Source of the DNA: Basidiobolus meristosporus CBS 931.73
Taxonomy: Eukaryota; Basidiobolomycota; Basidiobolomycetes; Basidiobolales; Basidiobolaceae
Direction of reading: 5' to 3'
NCBI GenBank assembly: GCA_002104905.1
Contig: MCFE01000819.1
Coordinates: forward strand, 1-33,515
DNA: 33,515 nt
The notes below the pieces were generated by a model. That model was not told the origin of the DNA, did not search any database, and was given only the letters and a program-made list of their open reading frames with translations. A program made the position numbers and the translations under genes. The stretch's first letter is position 1, and the number at the start of each line of letters is the position of its first letter. Positions 21,107-30,460 of this stretch are shown here, piece by piece.

Positions 21107-21614
21107 ATCGTAACTGAATTTCTTCTACTCCACCCATTCCAACGCATACTCACACCGATGGTCAACTCAGGTTAGACTGGTAACCCAAAGCCCTGACGCT
21201 CATACATCCAACCCTATATACACCGTCTATACAAAACCCCATAGAGACGAAGCCCAAGCGTAAGGGCGATCGGAAGTCGGATGGGCCGTCGAACGTTTAA
21301 ATATTCACCGCCCTATGCTCTCGACAATCTACATGGTTCCAATTTGCAATATGATGCGCACATTGACAATAAATAGCAGTTCGAGGACATCTATAATCTG
21401 CGTCCAGCATTAGTATGCTGAGGTGATAACGGCTTGATTTGGTCTATCAAGTGTCTACATTAGCATATCCCAAATCGGTCGGGAAGAGGCCAGACTCTGC
21501 TAGCGAAGCTGCGAGATGTTTTTCAGCCAATGACCCGGAAGTGTTTATCGGGGAGTCTAGAATATAAATATCTAGGCTGGCGTCCGGTTATTCGCCACCA
21601 TTGTTTGTTCCAAT
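21107..21614. promoter_or_regulatory. Intergenic region ahead of GLO1
   Basis: About 0.5 kb with no gene seen. The last 60 nt carry a TATA box (21563-21570) for the glyoxalase gene. Confidence 0.45.
21563..21570 (+). promoter_or_regulatory. TATA box of GLO1
   Basis: TATAAATA lies 45 nt upstream of the ATG at 21615, the same octamer as at 18921. Confidence 0.65.
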
Positions 21615-22094
21615 ATGTCCACTCAGCCAAGCAACTACATGTTTAACCACACCTCGTTACGTGTGAAGGATCCCCAGAGGTCAGTCCAATTTTATACCCA
21701 GGTGCTGGGAATGAAGCTGGTGTACAAAAAGGACTTCGAAAGCGACCAATTCACCCTCTATTTCCTCGCCTACACCAACGAAGAGCTTCCAGAGTCCCCA
21801 GAGGAGCTTTCCGCATGGGTTTTTTCGCGCCCGGGTGTGTTGGAGCTTACACACAACTGGGGCACCGAGAAGGACGATTCGTTCAAGGGATACCACAGCG
21901 GTAACCAGGAGCCACGCGGATACGGTCACATCGCTCTCACCGTGGACAATGTCGAGGAAGCCTGCAAACGTCTTGATACGCTGAACGTGAACTACGTCAA
22001 GCGTCCGGAGGATGGCAAGATGAGAGATATCGCATTCATCACTGACCCAGATGGCTATTGGATTGAGCTCCTCCCACACCGACTTATCCTTTAA
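21615..22094 (+). CDS. GLO1: Lactoylglutathione lyase (glyoxalase I)
   Basis: An intact 159-aa single-exon protein of the vicinal-oxygen-chelate fold. It isomerises the methylglyoxal-glutathione hemithioacetal to S-lactoylglutathione, detoxifying a glycolysis by-product in the cytosol. Two paired beta-alpha-beta-beta-beta modules are visible. Predicted metal ligands are His12 (NHTSLRVKDP), Glu77 (LELTHNWGTE), His105 (GYGHIALTV) and Glu151 (GYWIEL); the first is His, rather than the Gln of the human enzyme. FYTQVLGMKLVYKKDF is the family signature of the first module. It is single-domain, about half the length of the yeast two-domain enzyme. Confidence 0.95.
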   Translation: MSTQPSNYMFNHTSLRVKDPQRSVQFYTQVLGMKLVYKKDFESDQFTLYFLAYTNEELPESPEELSAWVFSRPGVLELTHNWGTEKDDSFKGYHSGNQEPRGYGHIALTVDNVEEACKRLDTLNVNYVKRPEDGKMRDIAFITDPDGYWIELLPHRLIL

Positions 22095-22520
22095 GATAGC
22101 ATAAAGTGACCATAAATTATCCACCTTAATAAACAACTTCCAACCCTCGAAATTTATCCAGTTGCCGAATTGGACTGTCTTGCCAAATTCGGTCTCCCAC
22201 TGTGACTGCAAAGGGAATCGCTGGCCCGTTTAGGTCAGATCCGCCGGTCATTGGCCCAGATAAAGCAGGAATCATACCGAGTTCAATCGAGATCCTGTAT
22301 CTCCCCGCAGTACCACGCCGACGGATTGCCCGAAAAAATTTTTGATCTTAGACGAGATTAAATTTTTGCTATTTCAAAGCATATCCGCCGACACCGCCTC
22401 TTAATCTTCACCCTCTTGTTGATTAAACCCTTGGGATTCCTGCATAGGCTTCGGGAAGACCGCATCTTGTGTTTCGAGTTTACTGGATATCGTCGTGTAG
22501 GCAACCGCGCGTAGAGAATA
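22095..22520. other. Intergenic region between GLO1 and RIM2
   Basis: About 0.4 kb. An AATAAA soon after the GLO1 stop (about 22128) is a likely polyadenylation signal. No other feature was recognised. Confidence 0.4.
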
Positions 22521-23915
22521 ATGAACATGCTTCAGGAGCAAGTGCAGACCGGTTTGTCCGCTCAGCGGACCGTCCTACTTAGAAGGGTGGTTCAGCCACT
22601 GACCACGTTGGACCCGAAGACCAAACAGGCCTGGTTGCACTTCATCGCCGGAGGGTAGGTATCCTTGCTTCCTTCACCTATCTCGTCTCTGCTCTAAACC
22701 CCTTGTCAACCCACAGTACCGGCGGAATGATCGGCGCCTCCTTGACCTGTCCCCTTGACGTTGTCAAGACAAGACTACAGGTACTTCCCCCGGCGGAACT
22801 CAAAGACGTTTCTCCCTGCTAACCCGTTTTCCTCTCCATCGTAGTCCTCGCTTTACAAGCCTACCGCCACCATGTATAGCCACGCACAGCGTTCCCTAGT
22901 TTCCACGGTGGGGGTGCACGTGGTGGAGACGTTCGGCATCTTGAGGTGAGCCTTTCCTCGGTGGACGGTTTCCACCACCCACCTACTAACCCGTGGCTTC
23001 GTTTCCAGGTCCATTAGATATCACGAAGGGGTGCGCGGGCTGTTTCAGGGTCTTGGCCCCAGCTTGGTGGGTGTCGTCCCCGCGCGAGCCATCAACTTCG
23101 CCGCCTACGGCAATGGGAAACGTATCCTTGTGGAGATGAACGGTGGAAAAGAGTCCTCCGTCATCCATCTGACTGCGGCCGCCACCGCCGGCATCACCAC
23201 CGCCACCATCACCAGTCCGATCTGGCTGGTCAAGACGCGTATGCAATTGCAAGCCATGAGCACCACCGCGCCAGCCCGTTACCGAAATAGCTTGGATTGC
23301 GTGGGACAGGTGATCAGGTCGGAGGGGATTCGGGGGCTGTACCGAGGAGTGAGCGCTTCCTATTTAGGTAAGGGATCAGAAGGATTCGTCCCGGGAGTAT
23401 GTGGAGTTCCCCCTCGGGTACTCAACGGTTCTTGATTTCTAGGGGTCGCGGAAGGAACCTTGCAGTGGGTAGTCTACGAGAAGTTCAAGTCGTGGATCCA
23501 CGAACGTAGACGGGTGAGATACGGGACGGAGCACTGCACCGAGAACAGGTCCGCTTTAGGTAAGTGAAGCGTCCAGGGGGGGGGTGGAACGTCTTGCCAT
23601 CAACCGATCACTTACATCTCTTTAGACTGGTTCGAGTACTTCGCCGCCGCAGGATCGGCCAAACTTTTGGCCGCCGTGGTCACCTACCCGCACGAGGTGA
23701 TCCGTACCAGATTGAGACAGGGTCCATCCGAGAATGGTCTTCACAAGTACACCGGTCTCCGCCAGTGCTTCGGCTTGATCCTCAAGGAGGAGGGTTTCGC
23801 CGCGCTTTACAGTGGCATGACCCCACATCTCATGCGAACCGTCCCCAACGCTGCCATCATGTTTTTCTGTTACGAGGCGATCATGCATTCCTTCGGAGCC
23901 AAGAAATCCGAGTGA
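22521..23915 (+). CDS. RIM2: Mitochondrial pyrimidine nucleotide carrier (RIM2/SLC25A33-36 type), six exons
   Basis: Exons 22521-22654, 22717-22780, 22845-22945, 23009-23367, 23443-23559 and 23626-23915 give 354 aa in phase. It is a three-repeat SLC25 carrier: each repeat has a P.[DE]..[KR].R-type motif, seen as CPLDVVKTRLQ, SPIWLVKTRMQLQ and YPHEVIRTRLRQ. The second has Trp where most carriers have an acid, a trait of the Rim2/SLC25A33/36 pyrimidine nucleotide carriers, as is the start of repeat one (HFIAGGTGGMIGASLTCPLD). These exchange pyrimidine (deoxy)nucleotides across the inner mitochondrial membrane for mtDNA and RNA synthesis. The matrix motif EGIRGLYRGVSASYLG is typical. Codons are G/C-richer than in neighbouring genes. 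Confidence 0.92.
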
Positions 23916-25066
23916 ACACCAGGCAACCCAGCATCCTACTCTTACTCCTACTCCTGCACCACCTCCTCCGCCTCAACCTCAACCTCAACCTTAACTTCAT
24001 CCCCACCTCCTGACACTCCATAGAAACCGAGCTCAGCCACTCACGTGCCCTGCCCGCATTTTAACTCGACTTGCATTTCATGAAAATCCCGCCCCAGTCC
24101 TCGGCACTCCTCACGTCCATCTTCTTTCATCACCTAGTCCCCCCCCGCTCTCCACCTAATCTCCCATTTGTATTTTGTCCCCGTCCCCGTCCCCCTTTTT
24201 TTTACCCTTTTCTGGTAGATGATTTGGTGAACCTCTCACTTCACCAGTCCAAATAGATCCAAGTAAGCTGCGGTCGGTGGCCGCCCCTCCCCCTCCCCTC
24301 ACCCGTCCAAAATCCAATAAACCCAACCAGGTTTCTTCGCAACCACCCGTCCTACGCCAACCCGATCCTCTTTTCGCACAGACCAATCGGCGATCTTCCC
24401 GACTGGATAGACGTCTCTTCTGGTTGGGACCTCGCCCGCCCTCTCCCGTCCCTCAGGGTTGGATCCAAATGGGCTTCACCCGAACCCCATCAGGGAAAGA
24501 TGGCCCGATCTCCGCCCAACTTCCCCAAGGATGGCTCGCGCCGGAGGTCACGTGCTCCGCGCGCGCGGTCCAACAGCTTGAGACGGAGGGTGGTGGAGGG
24601 GGGGGGGAGCGTCCAACCAACCGACCCAACCACGTTTCCACCATGGTCCCCTTTTCTCACATGAAATGGACGTGGAAACAACAGTAAGCGGGAAGAATGG
24701 GGGACGACCAACGTAGGTGCTTAGCTAGTCTATCGGTAACCCGCAGGTACCACGATATCCACTCTGGTGCTCATCCACGCTGCGACCTAGGATGGACTAT
24801 ACCCATGTTCCATTTAGTCCCCGAACCATGCTGTCCCTACTCACTTCGTACCATGGTAATCCACCGGACCCCGTGGGGGAGGGCATATCTACTCGCACGA
24901 CCACGACCCGCCAGTGATTGGAAGAATGGCATATCACACATTCCCATGATCTACCACATATCCCGGAATTGCTTGGGTAATGGTGGTGCTCAGGTAATCT
25001 GGAAGGTTGGCTTGTATTGTGCTTGCCGACCTATTGAGATATTTATCGCGGTGAACCTTGTGTCCA
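23916..25066. other. Non-coding, low-complexity region
   Basis: No gene could be supported. It includes a short CCTCAA repeat (about 23962-23990), pyrimidine-rich runs (24120-24210 and 24280-24310) and a run of G at 24596-24606. A 136-codon frame at 24277-24687 is Pro/Arg-rich, lacks an ATG at its left end and is judged spurious. Sequence from about 24700 resembles the repeat-rich DNA that follows. Confidence 0.45.
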
Positions 25067-25378
25067 CACCTAAACCTCGACATCAACTCAACCACTTGAA
25101 TGCCAGCGTAGGAACATTGTTCCCCGACCGGAACTTCAGCCGAGGTTCGCCTGGATTCTTTTCCCTAGAATAGGATGTCTCTCAAAAATCCCCAGAAGCC
25201 CCTAAAACCTCGTACACATGCTCTGGTGACCGTTTCCAGTACATCCCGCTGGCTTGCCATTCCAATGGCCATGTCGATGTCCATATATCACTGCTACATC
25301 CCATGAATCATCATGCAAATACCAAATCCCCAACCGGCTCTCCCAGTTGCTTCCGACGTCTCCCCCATCTGTGCAACA
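25067..25378 (+). repeat. ~325-nt dispersed repeat, copy A
   Basis: Begins CACCTAAA and ends near a TTCCGACGTCTCC/TGTGCAACA block. The inner landmark (25181-25235) TCTCAAA...CCCC.AAAnCT...CACATGnTCT is shared with the other copies. It is the most diverged and G/C-richest copy. Aligned by eye. Confidence 0.5.
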
Positions 25379-25471
25379 CCTACACCTTTGGACTGCCCAT
25401 CAAGTGCTAATCACAAAGATGCATCATGGTAGCGTCCAATTGGATACGGCCTGATGTGATTATTTGGTTTA

Positions 25472-25796
25472 CACCTAAACCACGCATATTACGTAAGATG
25501 ATTCTACTTGGCTTTTTGCTAAGTTATGAATCACTTACCTAAGATTTAGCTTGTAAGATACTTTTCCTTGAATTGGTGAAGATCTGGAAGTGATTCGTAT
25601 TCTTGAACCAGTCCGAAAGCCCCCAAATCTTGCACACAGCTTCTTGAGACCTACCTTGAAGCATTTTTATCATTAACCCTAAAATGTTCCCCCAAAAGTG
25701 AATATGCTCTATGCAAGCCCAGTGTAACACCATATGAATATCATGCAACTCTTCCACCTCCCCAAATCACTTCCAACACCCCCTGAAATCTTGCAG
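25472..25796 (+). repeat. ~325-nt dispersed repeat, copy B
   Basis: Begins CACCTAAA, has the inner landmark GTCCGAAAGCCCCCAAATCT and TGCACACAGCTTCTTGAGA, and ends CACTTCCAACACC...ATCTTGCAG. Direct orientation relative to the copia ORF. Confidence 0.55.
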
Positions 25797-26061
25797 TATG
25801 GCCAAGGTTTCTCTTGACCCTAGAGGGATCTGATGATTGCCAATTTGCATGCCCAATCAGGAGTATGCATGTATACTGATGTCCACAACTGATGGATGAC
25901 TTGTATGAGTCGGCCACTCAATGACAAAGGCCAGTACCTGCAAGACCACTCCAGCTATGGTACAGCTTGCTACATGTGTTATCCTATAATGGGGGGCCTT
26001 TTGGCAGGTTTGACAACTTTTGTTTCATTGGTACCAAATGCTTTAATAGGCAATATCATGT

Positions 26062-26391
26062 CTGTTGCAATATTCTGAGGAGTATTGGAAGTGATGTGGA
26101 GAACTAGAGGATTTACATCTTATTCACTTGTAGATTTACTGATCAAAAGTATGGTATTTATACTTTTGATAAAGCTGAGCAAACAAACGTGTAGAGTTTG
26201 TTAAGAAAGGTCCCAAGAATATGTGGACAAAGTTTGGGGGCTTTTGGACAGCTTTGAGAAAGATCATAATCTGGGTACCTGATAATTTGGTGAAAATATT
26301 CTGAGTAAATCCCAACAAGAAATCTGGTCAGGACAGAATGCTAATCAAAGAGTAGGATCTATGTGCCTAAGTTAGCATCAATATTTAGGTG
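26062..26391 (-). repeat. ~325-nt dispersed repeat, copy C (inverted)
   Basis: Reads on the minus strand from CACCTAAATATTG at 26391 down to a CACTTCCAATACTCC/GCAACAG end at 26062. Inner landmarks CAGGTACCCAGAT, CAAAGCTGTCCAAAAGCCCC and ATTCTTGGGACCT align closely with copy E. It is the better-preserved partner of an inverted pair. Confidence 0.6.
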
Positions 26392-26432
26392 ACAATTTAA
26401 TAATTACAATAATGTTAACACCTAAACATTGC

Positions 26433-26705
26433 TGATGTAAGAGTGTTGGAGATATTAAAGGGAATTAAGGACATGTTGACAATATAATTCTCACTTGATG
26501 CCTTACCAGATGTAAAAGTAATACTTCAACTTTAATAAGGTCTTGGCAAGATAGACACAGGAAACATGTCCAGCAAGATCCAAAGTGCATGCCCACAAAG
26601 CTGGGGGTCCATAACAGACCAGAGATCTTTCATATTCAGAGCCTTTGATACTTTGGTGGATTATTCCTAGTGAATCTCAAGAAGCAATTTGGGCAGACTG
26701 TTGTA
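26433..26705 (-). repeat. ~325-nt dispersed repeat, copy D (inverted, 5'-truncated)
   Basis: On the minus strand the homology to copy E starts near 26705 and ends with AATATCTCCAACACTCTTAC (26456-26437), identical to the copy E end except for one base. Shared inner blocks include CTTGCCAAGACC and ATTACTTTTACAT. Copies D and E lie head to head and so form a large imperfect palindrome. Confidence 0.55.
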
Positions 26706-26719
26706 AAAATTTGTATTTC

Positions 26720-27046
26720 CACCTAAATATTCACCTAACTTAGTCACTTAGATCATCACCTTCAAATCCTAGAGAATACTGACCAAAATTCCTTGTCGGG
26801 ACTAATTTAGAATATTCTCACTGAAATACCAGGTACCCGGAACATGAAAATTCTCAAAGTTGTCCAAACAGCCCCAAACTTTGCACACATGTTCTTGGGA
26901 TCTTCCTTAACCTATTCTATGTGTTTGTAATGCCAAGACCAGGAAAAAGTATTAATATTACTTTTACATTCAATAAATCATTAAGTGAAAACCACATAAT
27001 CTACTTGTCCTCCCAATGACTTCCAATATCTCCAAGACTCTTACAA
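26720..27046 (+). repeat. ~325-nt dispersed repeat, copy E, leading into copia gag
   Basis: Begins CACCTAAATATTC at 26720. Its end (27025-27044, AATATCTCCAAGACTCTTAC) lies inside the first codons of the copia gag frame (ATG at 27016). The copy therefore looks like the LTR or leader plus gag start of this element family, and copies A-D like truncated relatives. No LTR ends or primer-binding site could be fixed. Confidence 0.5.
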
Positions 27047-29093
27047 CAGGTTATGAGCCCCAAGCTGTCACTCTCTGCAATGTCTACTACTGCTATTACT
27101 GGTTGTTGGATGGATCTAACTATCAAGTGTGGAAGGTGAAGATGAAGCAGCTGCTACAAGAAAGAGGCCTTTGGGATATTGTCATGGGAGAAGAATGCCC
27201 TCCTAAAAGTGTGGGAGAGGAAGCCTTGAAGTACCAGAAGAAAGAATAAAGTGCCTTTAACTGCATTTGCCTTAATGTTAATGACAAATTGCTAATTCAA
27301 TGCTCAAGAGCAAAAATGGCAAAGAATGCCTGGAAGGCATTAGAAGATACCTACCAGTCATGTTCAGCTGCCAAGAAAATGTATCTGAGATGAAAATTCT
27401 TTACTACAAAGATGCTGCCAGGAGAAGAAATGAAAAACCTAATCAACAGAATTACCTTGCTGGTGGATGAGATAGAATCTGTGGGCGTACCAACTACTGA
27501 TGAGGATGTGATAGTTACCATCCTGAATAGCCTGACAGACAAGTTTCAGGGCCTTGTATCAGCCCTAGAGTCCAGAACTGAAGATTTGACCTTAAATTAC
27601 GTATATGGAAGGCTCCTGGATGAAGAATTAAGAAAATCAAGTGCAAATAAGAAGGAAGAAGAAAATGCTTTAATAAGCAATGATAACCAACAAAGGAGGT
27701 ACCCAAGACCCTACAAAGGCAACAGCAACCTGTTTTGCAACTAATGCAAAAGGAAAGGACACACATCAGACCGGTGTCTCAAAAAGGAAGATAATCAGCA
27801 AAAGAAGCCTGAATATGGAAATGCTGTAACAACTGAAGATAGACTATTCATATCTGCACTAAATATGACCACAAACAAGGATTCTTAGATGTGGTATATT
27901 GACTCTGGAGCTACTCAACACTTTACACACCAAAAAGAACTTTTTACCCAATATCAAGAAATTCCAATTAAGAGGGTTTTCATGGGTAATGATAGATCAC
28001 TTGATGCAGTGGGAGAAGGAACTATCCAAGTAAACCTTAGAAGCAGTGAAGGAAGCCATACACTGACCTTTGAAGAAGTACTCTATGAACCAGAAATAGC
28101 CAAGAACCTACTCTCTGTAAGCAAGGCCACAGCGGAAGGACTCAGTTTCAGTTTTGACAATTCTGGATGCAGGATCACTGATCAAAATGGTGCCCATATT
28201 GCTTTGGGCATCAGAGATCAGAATCTATACAAGTTGACTTATATTCCATCATATTTGGAAGCCAATATAAGTAACTTAGATGAAGAAACGCCAATGCTTT
28301 GGCACAGGAGATTTGGGCGCATCAATTTTGATTATTTGTGCAAAATGATCAAAGATCAGCTAACTTCTGAAGAAAAAATTGATCCTCCAGCTAATTTGGA
28401 GCACTGTGAAGCCTGCATATATGGGAAACAAGTCAGACAACTGTTCAACAGCTCTGGGTTAATCAAAACTAAGAAAAAATTAGATCTAATTCACTCAGAT
28501 CTGAGTGGACCTATGCAAAATTTATCCTTAGGCAGGATGAAGTATTTAATCACTTTTATTGATGATTATACAAGATACACATGGGTCTACTTCATGGAGT
28601 GAGAGGAAGAAGCTCTGTCAAAGTTTGGGGAGCTTCAAGCCATGTTGGAGAGAGAAACTGGTGAAAAAATCAAGAAAATACGCTCTGACAATGGTGGAGA
28701 ATATACCTCAAAACTCTTCATCCACTTCTGCAAAATTCATGGGATAAAGCAAGAGACTACTGTACCATACTCCCCAAAGCAAAATGGAGTATCAGAACAT
28801 GCTAACAGATCAATAATTGGCATGGCAAGATATATGATCCCTGATCAAAAATTATCCTATGATTTTTGGGCGGAATCAGTTGCCACTGCTGTATACCTTA
28901 AAAATAGAAGTTATAACAGAATACTTCAGGATTCTACTCCATTTGAAGCATGGTATGGATACAGACCAAGTGCAGAACATCAAAGAATATTTGGATGTAC
29001 AGCTTATGTCAAGAAATTGCCTGGATATCAGTCAAAATTTGAGCCAAAAAGCGTAAAATGCATATTTTTGGGCTACTGCAATTGCTGCTGTGC
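27016..29093 (+). mobile_element. Ty1/copia retrotransposon fragment, 3'-truncated
   Basis: Gag, zinc knuckle, protease and integrase of a copia-type element are recognisable in order in one reading frame. Homology stops near 29081, shortly after the integrase C-terminal region (KCIFLGYC), where the tandem array begins. Reverse transcriptase, RNase H and the 3' LTR are absent. The 5' LTR is not defined, though a ~325-nt repeat lies directly upstream. Codons and composition are AT-rich compared with host genes. Confidence 0.85.
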
Positions 29094-29217
29094 TGATGAC
29101 TATGATGACTGCTATGATGATGATTATGATGACTGCTGTGAAGATGACTACTATGATGATTGCTATGATGACTGCTATGATGACTGCTATGATGACTGCT
29201 GTGATGACTGCTGCTAG
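27016..29217 (+). pseudogene. Copia Gag-Pol pseudogene fused in frame to array peptide tail
   Basis: One frame runs from the ATG at 27016 to a TAG at 29215-29217 and is interrupted only by in-frame stops at 27247-27249 (TAA), about 27391-27393 (TGA), 27742-27744 (TAA), 27886-27888 (TAG) and 28600-28602 (TGA); no frame loss was seen. Parts: Gag with GSNYQVWKVKMKQLL near the start; a CX2C..GH-type zinc knuckle at about 27736-27777, hit by one stop; protease WYIDSGATQHFT at 27892; the GAG_pre-integrase segment with LWHRRFGRIN; the integrase core with HSDLSGPM, FIDDYTRYTWVYF, SDNGGEYTSKLF and QNGVSEHANRSI. The last ~42 codons (from 29094) are the Asp/Cys/Tyr tail of the array gene, joined in frame. 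It cannot make a full polyprotein. Confidence 0.85.
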
Positions 29218-29401
29218 GCTGGGCTCTCAAAAGCAGATACATATACTTTTTGAGCAGTGTGAAAGTTTTGGCATAGTAAGATATTTTTGAATAAACACAT
29301 TTCAAACCTACTAGTTCTTAAAAGGCTGATTAATCAAGGAACAAGTCCCTGCTTAGGGTCAGCTAAAAAAGTCCCTGCTTAGGGTCAGCTCAAGTCAGTG
29401 C

Positions 29402-29551
29402 ATATTTAAGGGTGACTGGCAAAATATTTGAAAAAAAAATCAAAACCACTGATTATCCCCTCCCATGTATTTTCAGCTATTAGCATCAGGTGGGTATTGA
29501 TCCCTGGGCCTGATGAGTGCCCTGCCCAGCCTTAACCACTAGACTATGGCT
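29402..29551 (-). ncRNA. tRNA-like/SINE-like pol III unit, copy 1
   Basis: On the minus strand TAGTCTAGTGG (29546-29536) fits box A and GGGATCAATACCC (29504-29492) fits box B with one key mismatch. The spacing equals that of a real tRNA-Glu-like scaffold. A D-stem can form, but the acceptor and anticodon stems pair poorly, so it is not a functional tRNA. A run of eight or nine T on the minus strand near 29431-29440 could end pol III transcription. Expression is inference. Confidence 0.4.
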
Positions 29552-29795
29552 ATATCTTCAAGGAATCTGACAGAGGTGTGACTTGGATGGTCACTGATTG
29601 CAGCCAGCCTGATGGCATTATTGCTGGAGATTCTCAACCACTCATTCTGAGGTGATTGTGCTCAGCATGGGTTACACTGGTGATGAGTATGATCAAATCA
29701 GTTGCATGCTTGCCAACAACTGATGGACTATCTTGCCATCACTCCTGACTTGTTATATCCTATCATAGACTCAGGCTGAGACCTATGGGGACTTC

Positions 29796-29803
29796 TATAT
29801 ATT
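29796..29803 (+). promoter_or_regulatory. TATA box of array peptide gene, copy 1
   Basis: TATATATT, 141 nt upstream of the preferred ATG at 29944; the same box recurs at 30855, 31914 and 32973. A C/T-rich stretch (TCTCCTCTTCTCCCCCTC) about 40 nt downstream is a likely transcription start area. Confidence 0.45.
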
Positions 29804-29943
29804 GGCAAGATGCTGCTTCCTACCAGCCATCCTCTCAGTCTCCTCTTCTCCCCCTCATAGCAACTGCAACTGCAACCAGGAACTTTGCTCTTGCTGATAC
29901 AAGATCCTTCTCTTTTGCCACACTCAGTCCACCACCTTTCACT

Positions 29944-30276
29944 ATGAGATCCCTTCTAAGCAGAGCCTCCCTTGTGGCCATGGTCAGTGTTCTCCTTCTG
30001 AAGACCAGCTTGGCTTTACCCCAGGTGGAGGTAGCTACCACTGGAAGTGCACTCCAGAAGAGATGGTACAACTCCTATGGATATGGTGATGATTGCTGTG
30101 ATGATTATGATGATGATTGCTATGATGACTGGGAAGATGATTGCTGCTGTGATGATGACTATGATGACTGCTATGATGATGATTATGATGACTGCTGTGA
30201 AGATGACTACTATGATGATTGCTATGATGACTGCTATGATGACTGCTATGATGACTGCTGTGATGACTGCTGCTAG
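29944..30276 (+). CDS. Secreted Asp/Cys/Tyr-rich prepropeptide, copy 1
   Basis: A 110-aa product. Residues 1-24 (MRSLLSRASLVAMVSVLLLK and on) are a signal peptide. A short pro-region, LPQVEVATTGSALQ, ends in KR at 39-40, a Kex2-type site. The mature 70 residues start WYNSYGYG and then consist of repeated DDC, DDCY and DDYDD units: 33 Asp, 2 Glu, 16 Cys, 13 Tyr, 1 or 2 Trp, and no Lys or Arg. The net charge is about -35 with an even number of Cys, eight possible disulfides. The same frame is open upstream to an ATG at 29785 (163 aa), but that start would bury the signal peptide, so 29944 is preferred. AATAAA lies at 30349-30354. No known family is recognised. Metal or cation binding, wall or adhesive function, or an effector role are all possible. 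Confidence 0.8.
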   Translation: MRSLLSRASLVAMVSVLLLKTSLALPQVEVATTGSALQKRWYNSYGYGDDCCDDYDDDCYDDWEDDCCCDDDYDDCYDDDYDDCCEDDYYDDCYDDCYDDCYDDCCDDCC

Positions 30277-30348
30277 GCTGGGCTCTCAAAAGCAGATACA
30301 TATACTTTTTGAGCAGTGTGAAAGTTTTGGCATAGTAAGATATTTTTG

Positions 30349-30354
30349 AATAAA
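30349..30354 (+). terminator. Polyadenylation signal of array peptide gene, copy 1
   Basis: AATAAA 73 nt after the stop codon. The same signal occurs in the remnant (29290) and in later copies (31408, 32467). Confidence 0.5.
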
Positions 30355-30401
30355 CACATTTCAAACCTACTAGTTCTTAAAAGGCTGATTAATCAAGGAA
30401 C

Positions 30402-30449
30402 AAGTCCCTGCTTAGGGTCAGCTAAAAAAGTCCCTGCTTAGGGTCAGCT
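30402..30449. repeat. 22-nt direct duplication inside each unit
   Basis: AAGTCCCTGCTTAGGGTCAG followed by CT occurs at 30402-30423 and again at 30428-30449, separated by four A-rich bases. Its inner CCCTGCTTAGGG is nearly palindromic. The pair recurs in every unit (29343, 31461, 32520). Confidence 0.7.
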
Positions 30450-30460
30450 CAAGTCAGTGC

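Noticed and set aside
24277-24687. A 136-codon Pro/Arg/Gln-rich plus-strand frame
   Set aside because: No ATG at its left end, low-complexity composition from C-rich DNA, and a competing open frame on the other strand; no family resemblance.
27016-28602. Reassigned stop codons to explain the open copia frame
   Set aside because: All three stop codons occur in the copia frame, and host genes in the window end normally at TAA, TAG and TGA.
29785-30276. The longer 163-aa version of the array peptide, starting at the ATG at 29785
   Set aside because: The extra 53 residues would sit ahead of a clear signal peptide, and the TATA box at 29796 lies inside them; the internal ATG at 29944 is preferred.
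30035-30364. His/Ser-rich minus-strand frames (HHSSHHS repeats) in each array unit
   Set aside because: They are the mirror of the DDCY-coding sequence, where GATGACTGC read backwards gives His and Ser codons; they overlap the coding strand completely and lack independent signals.
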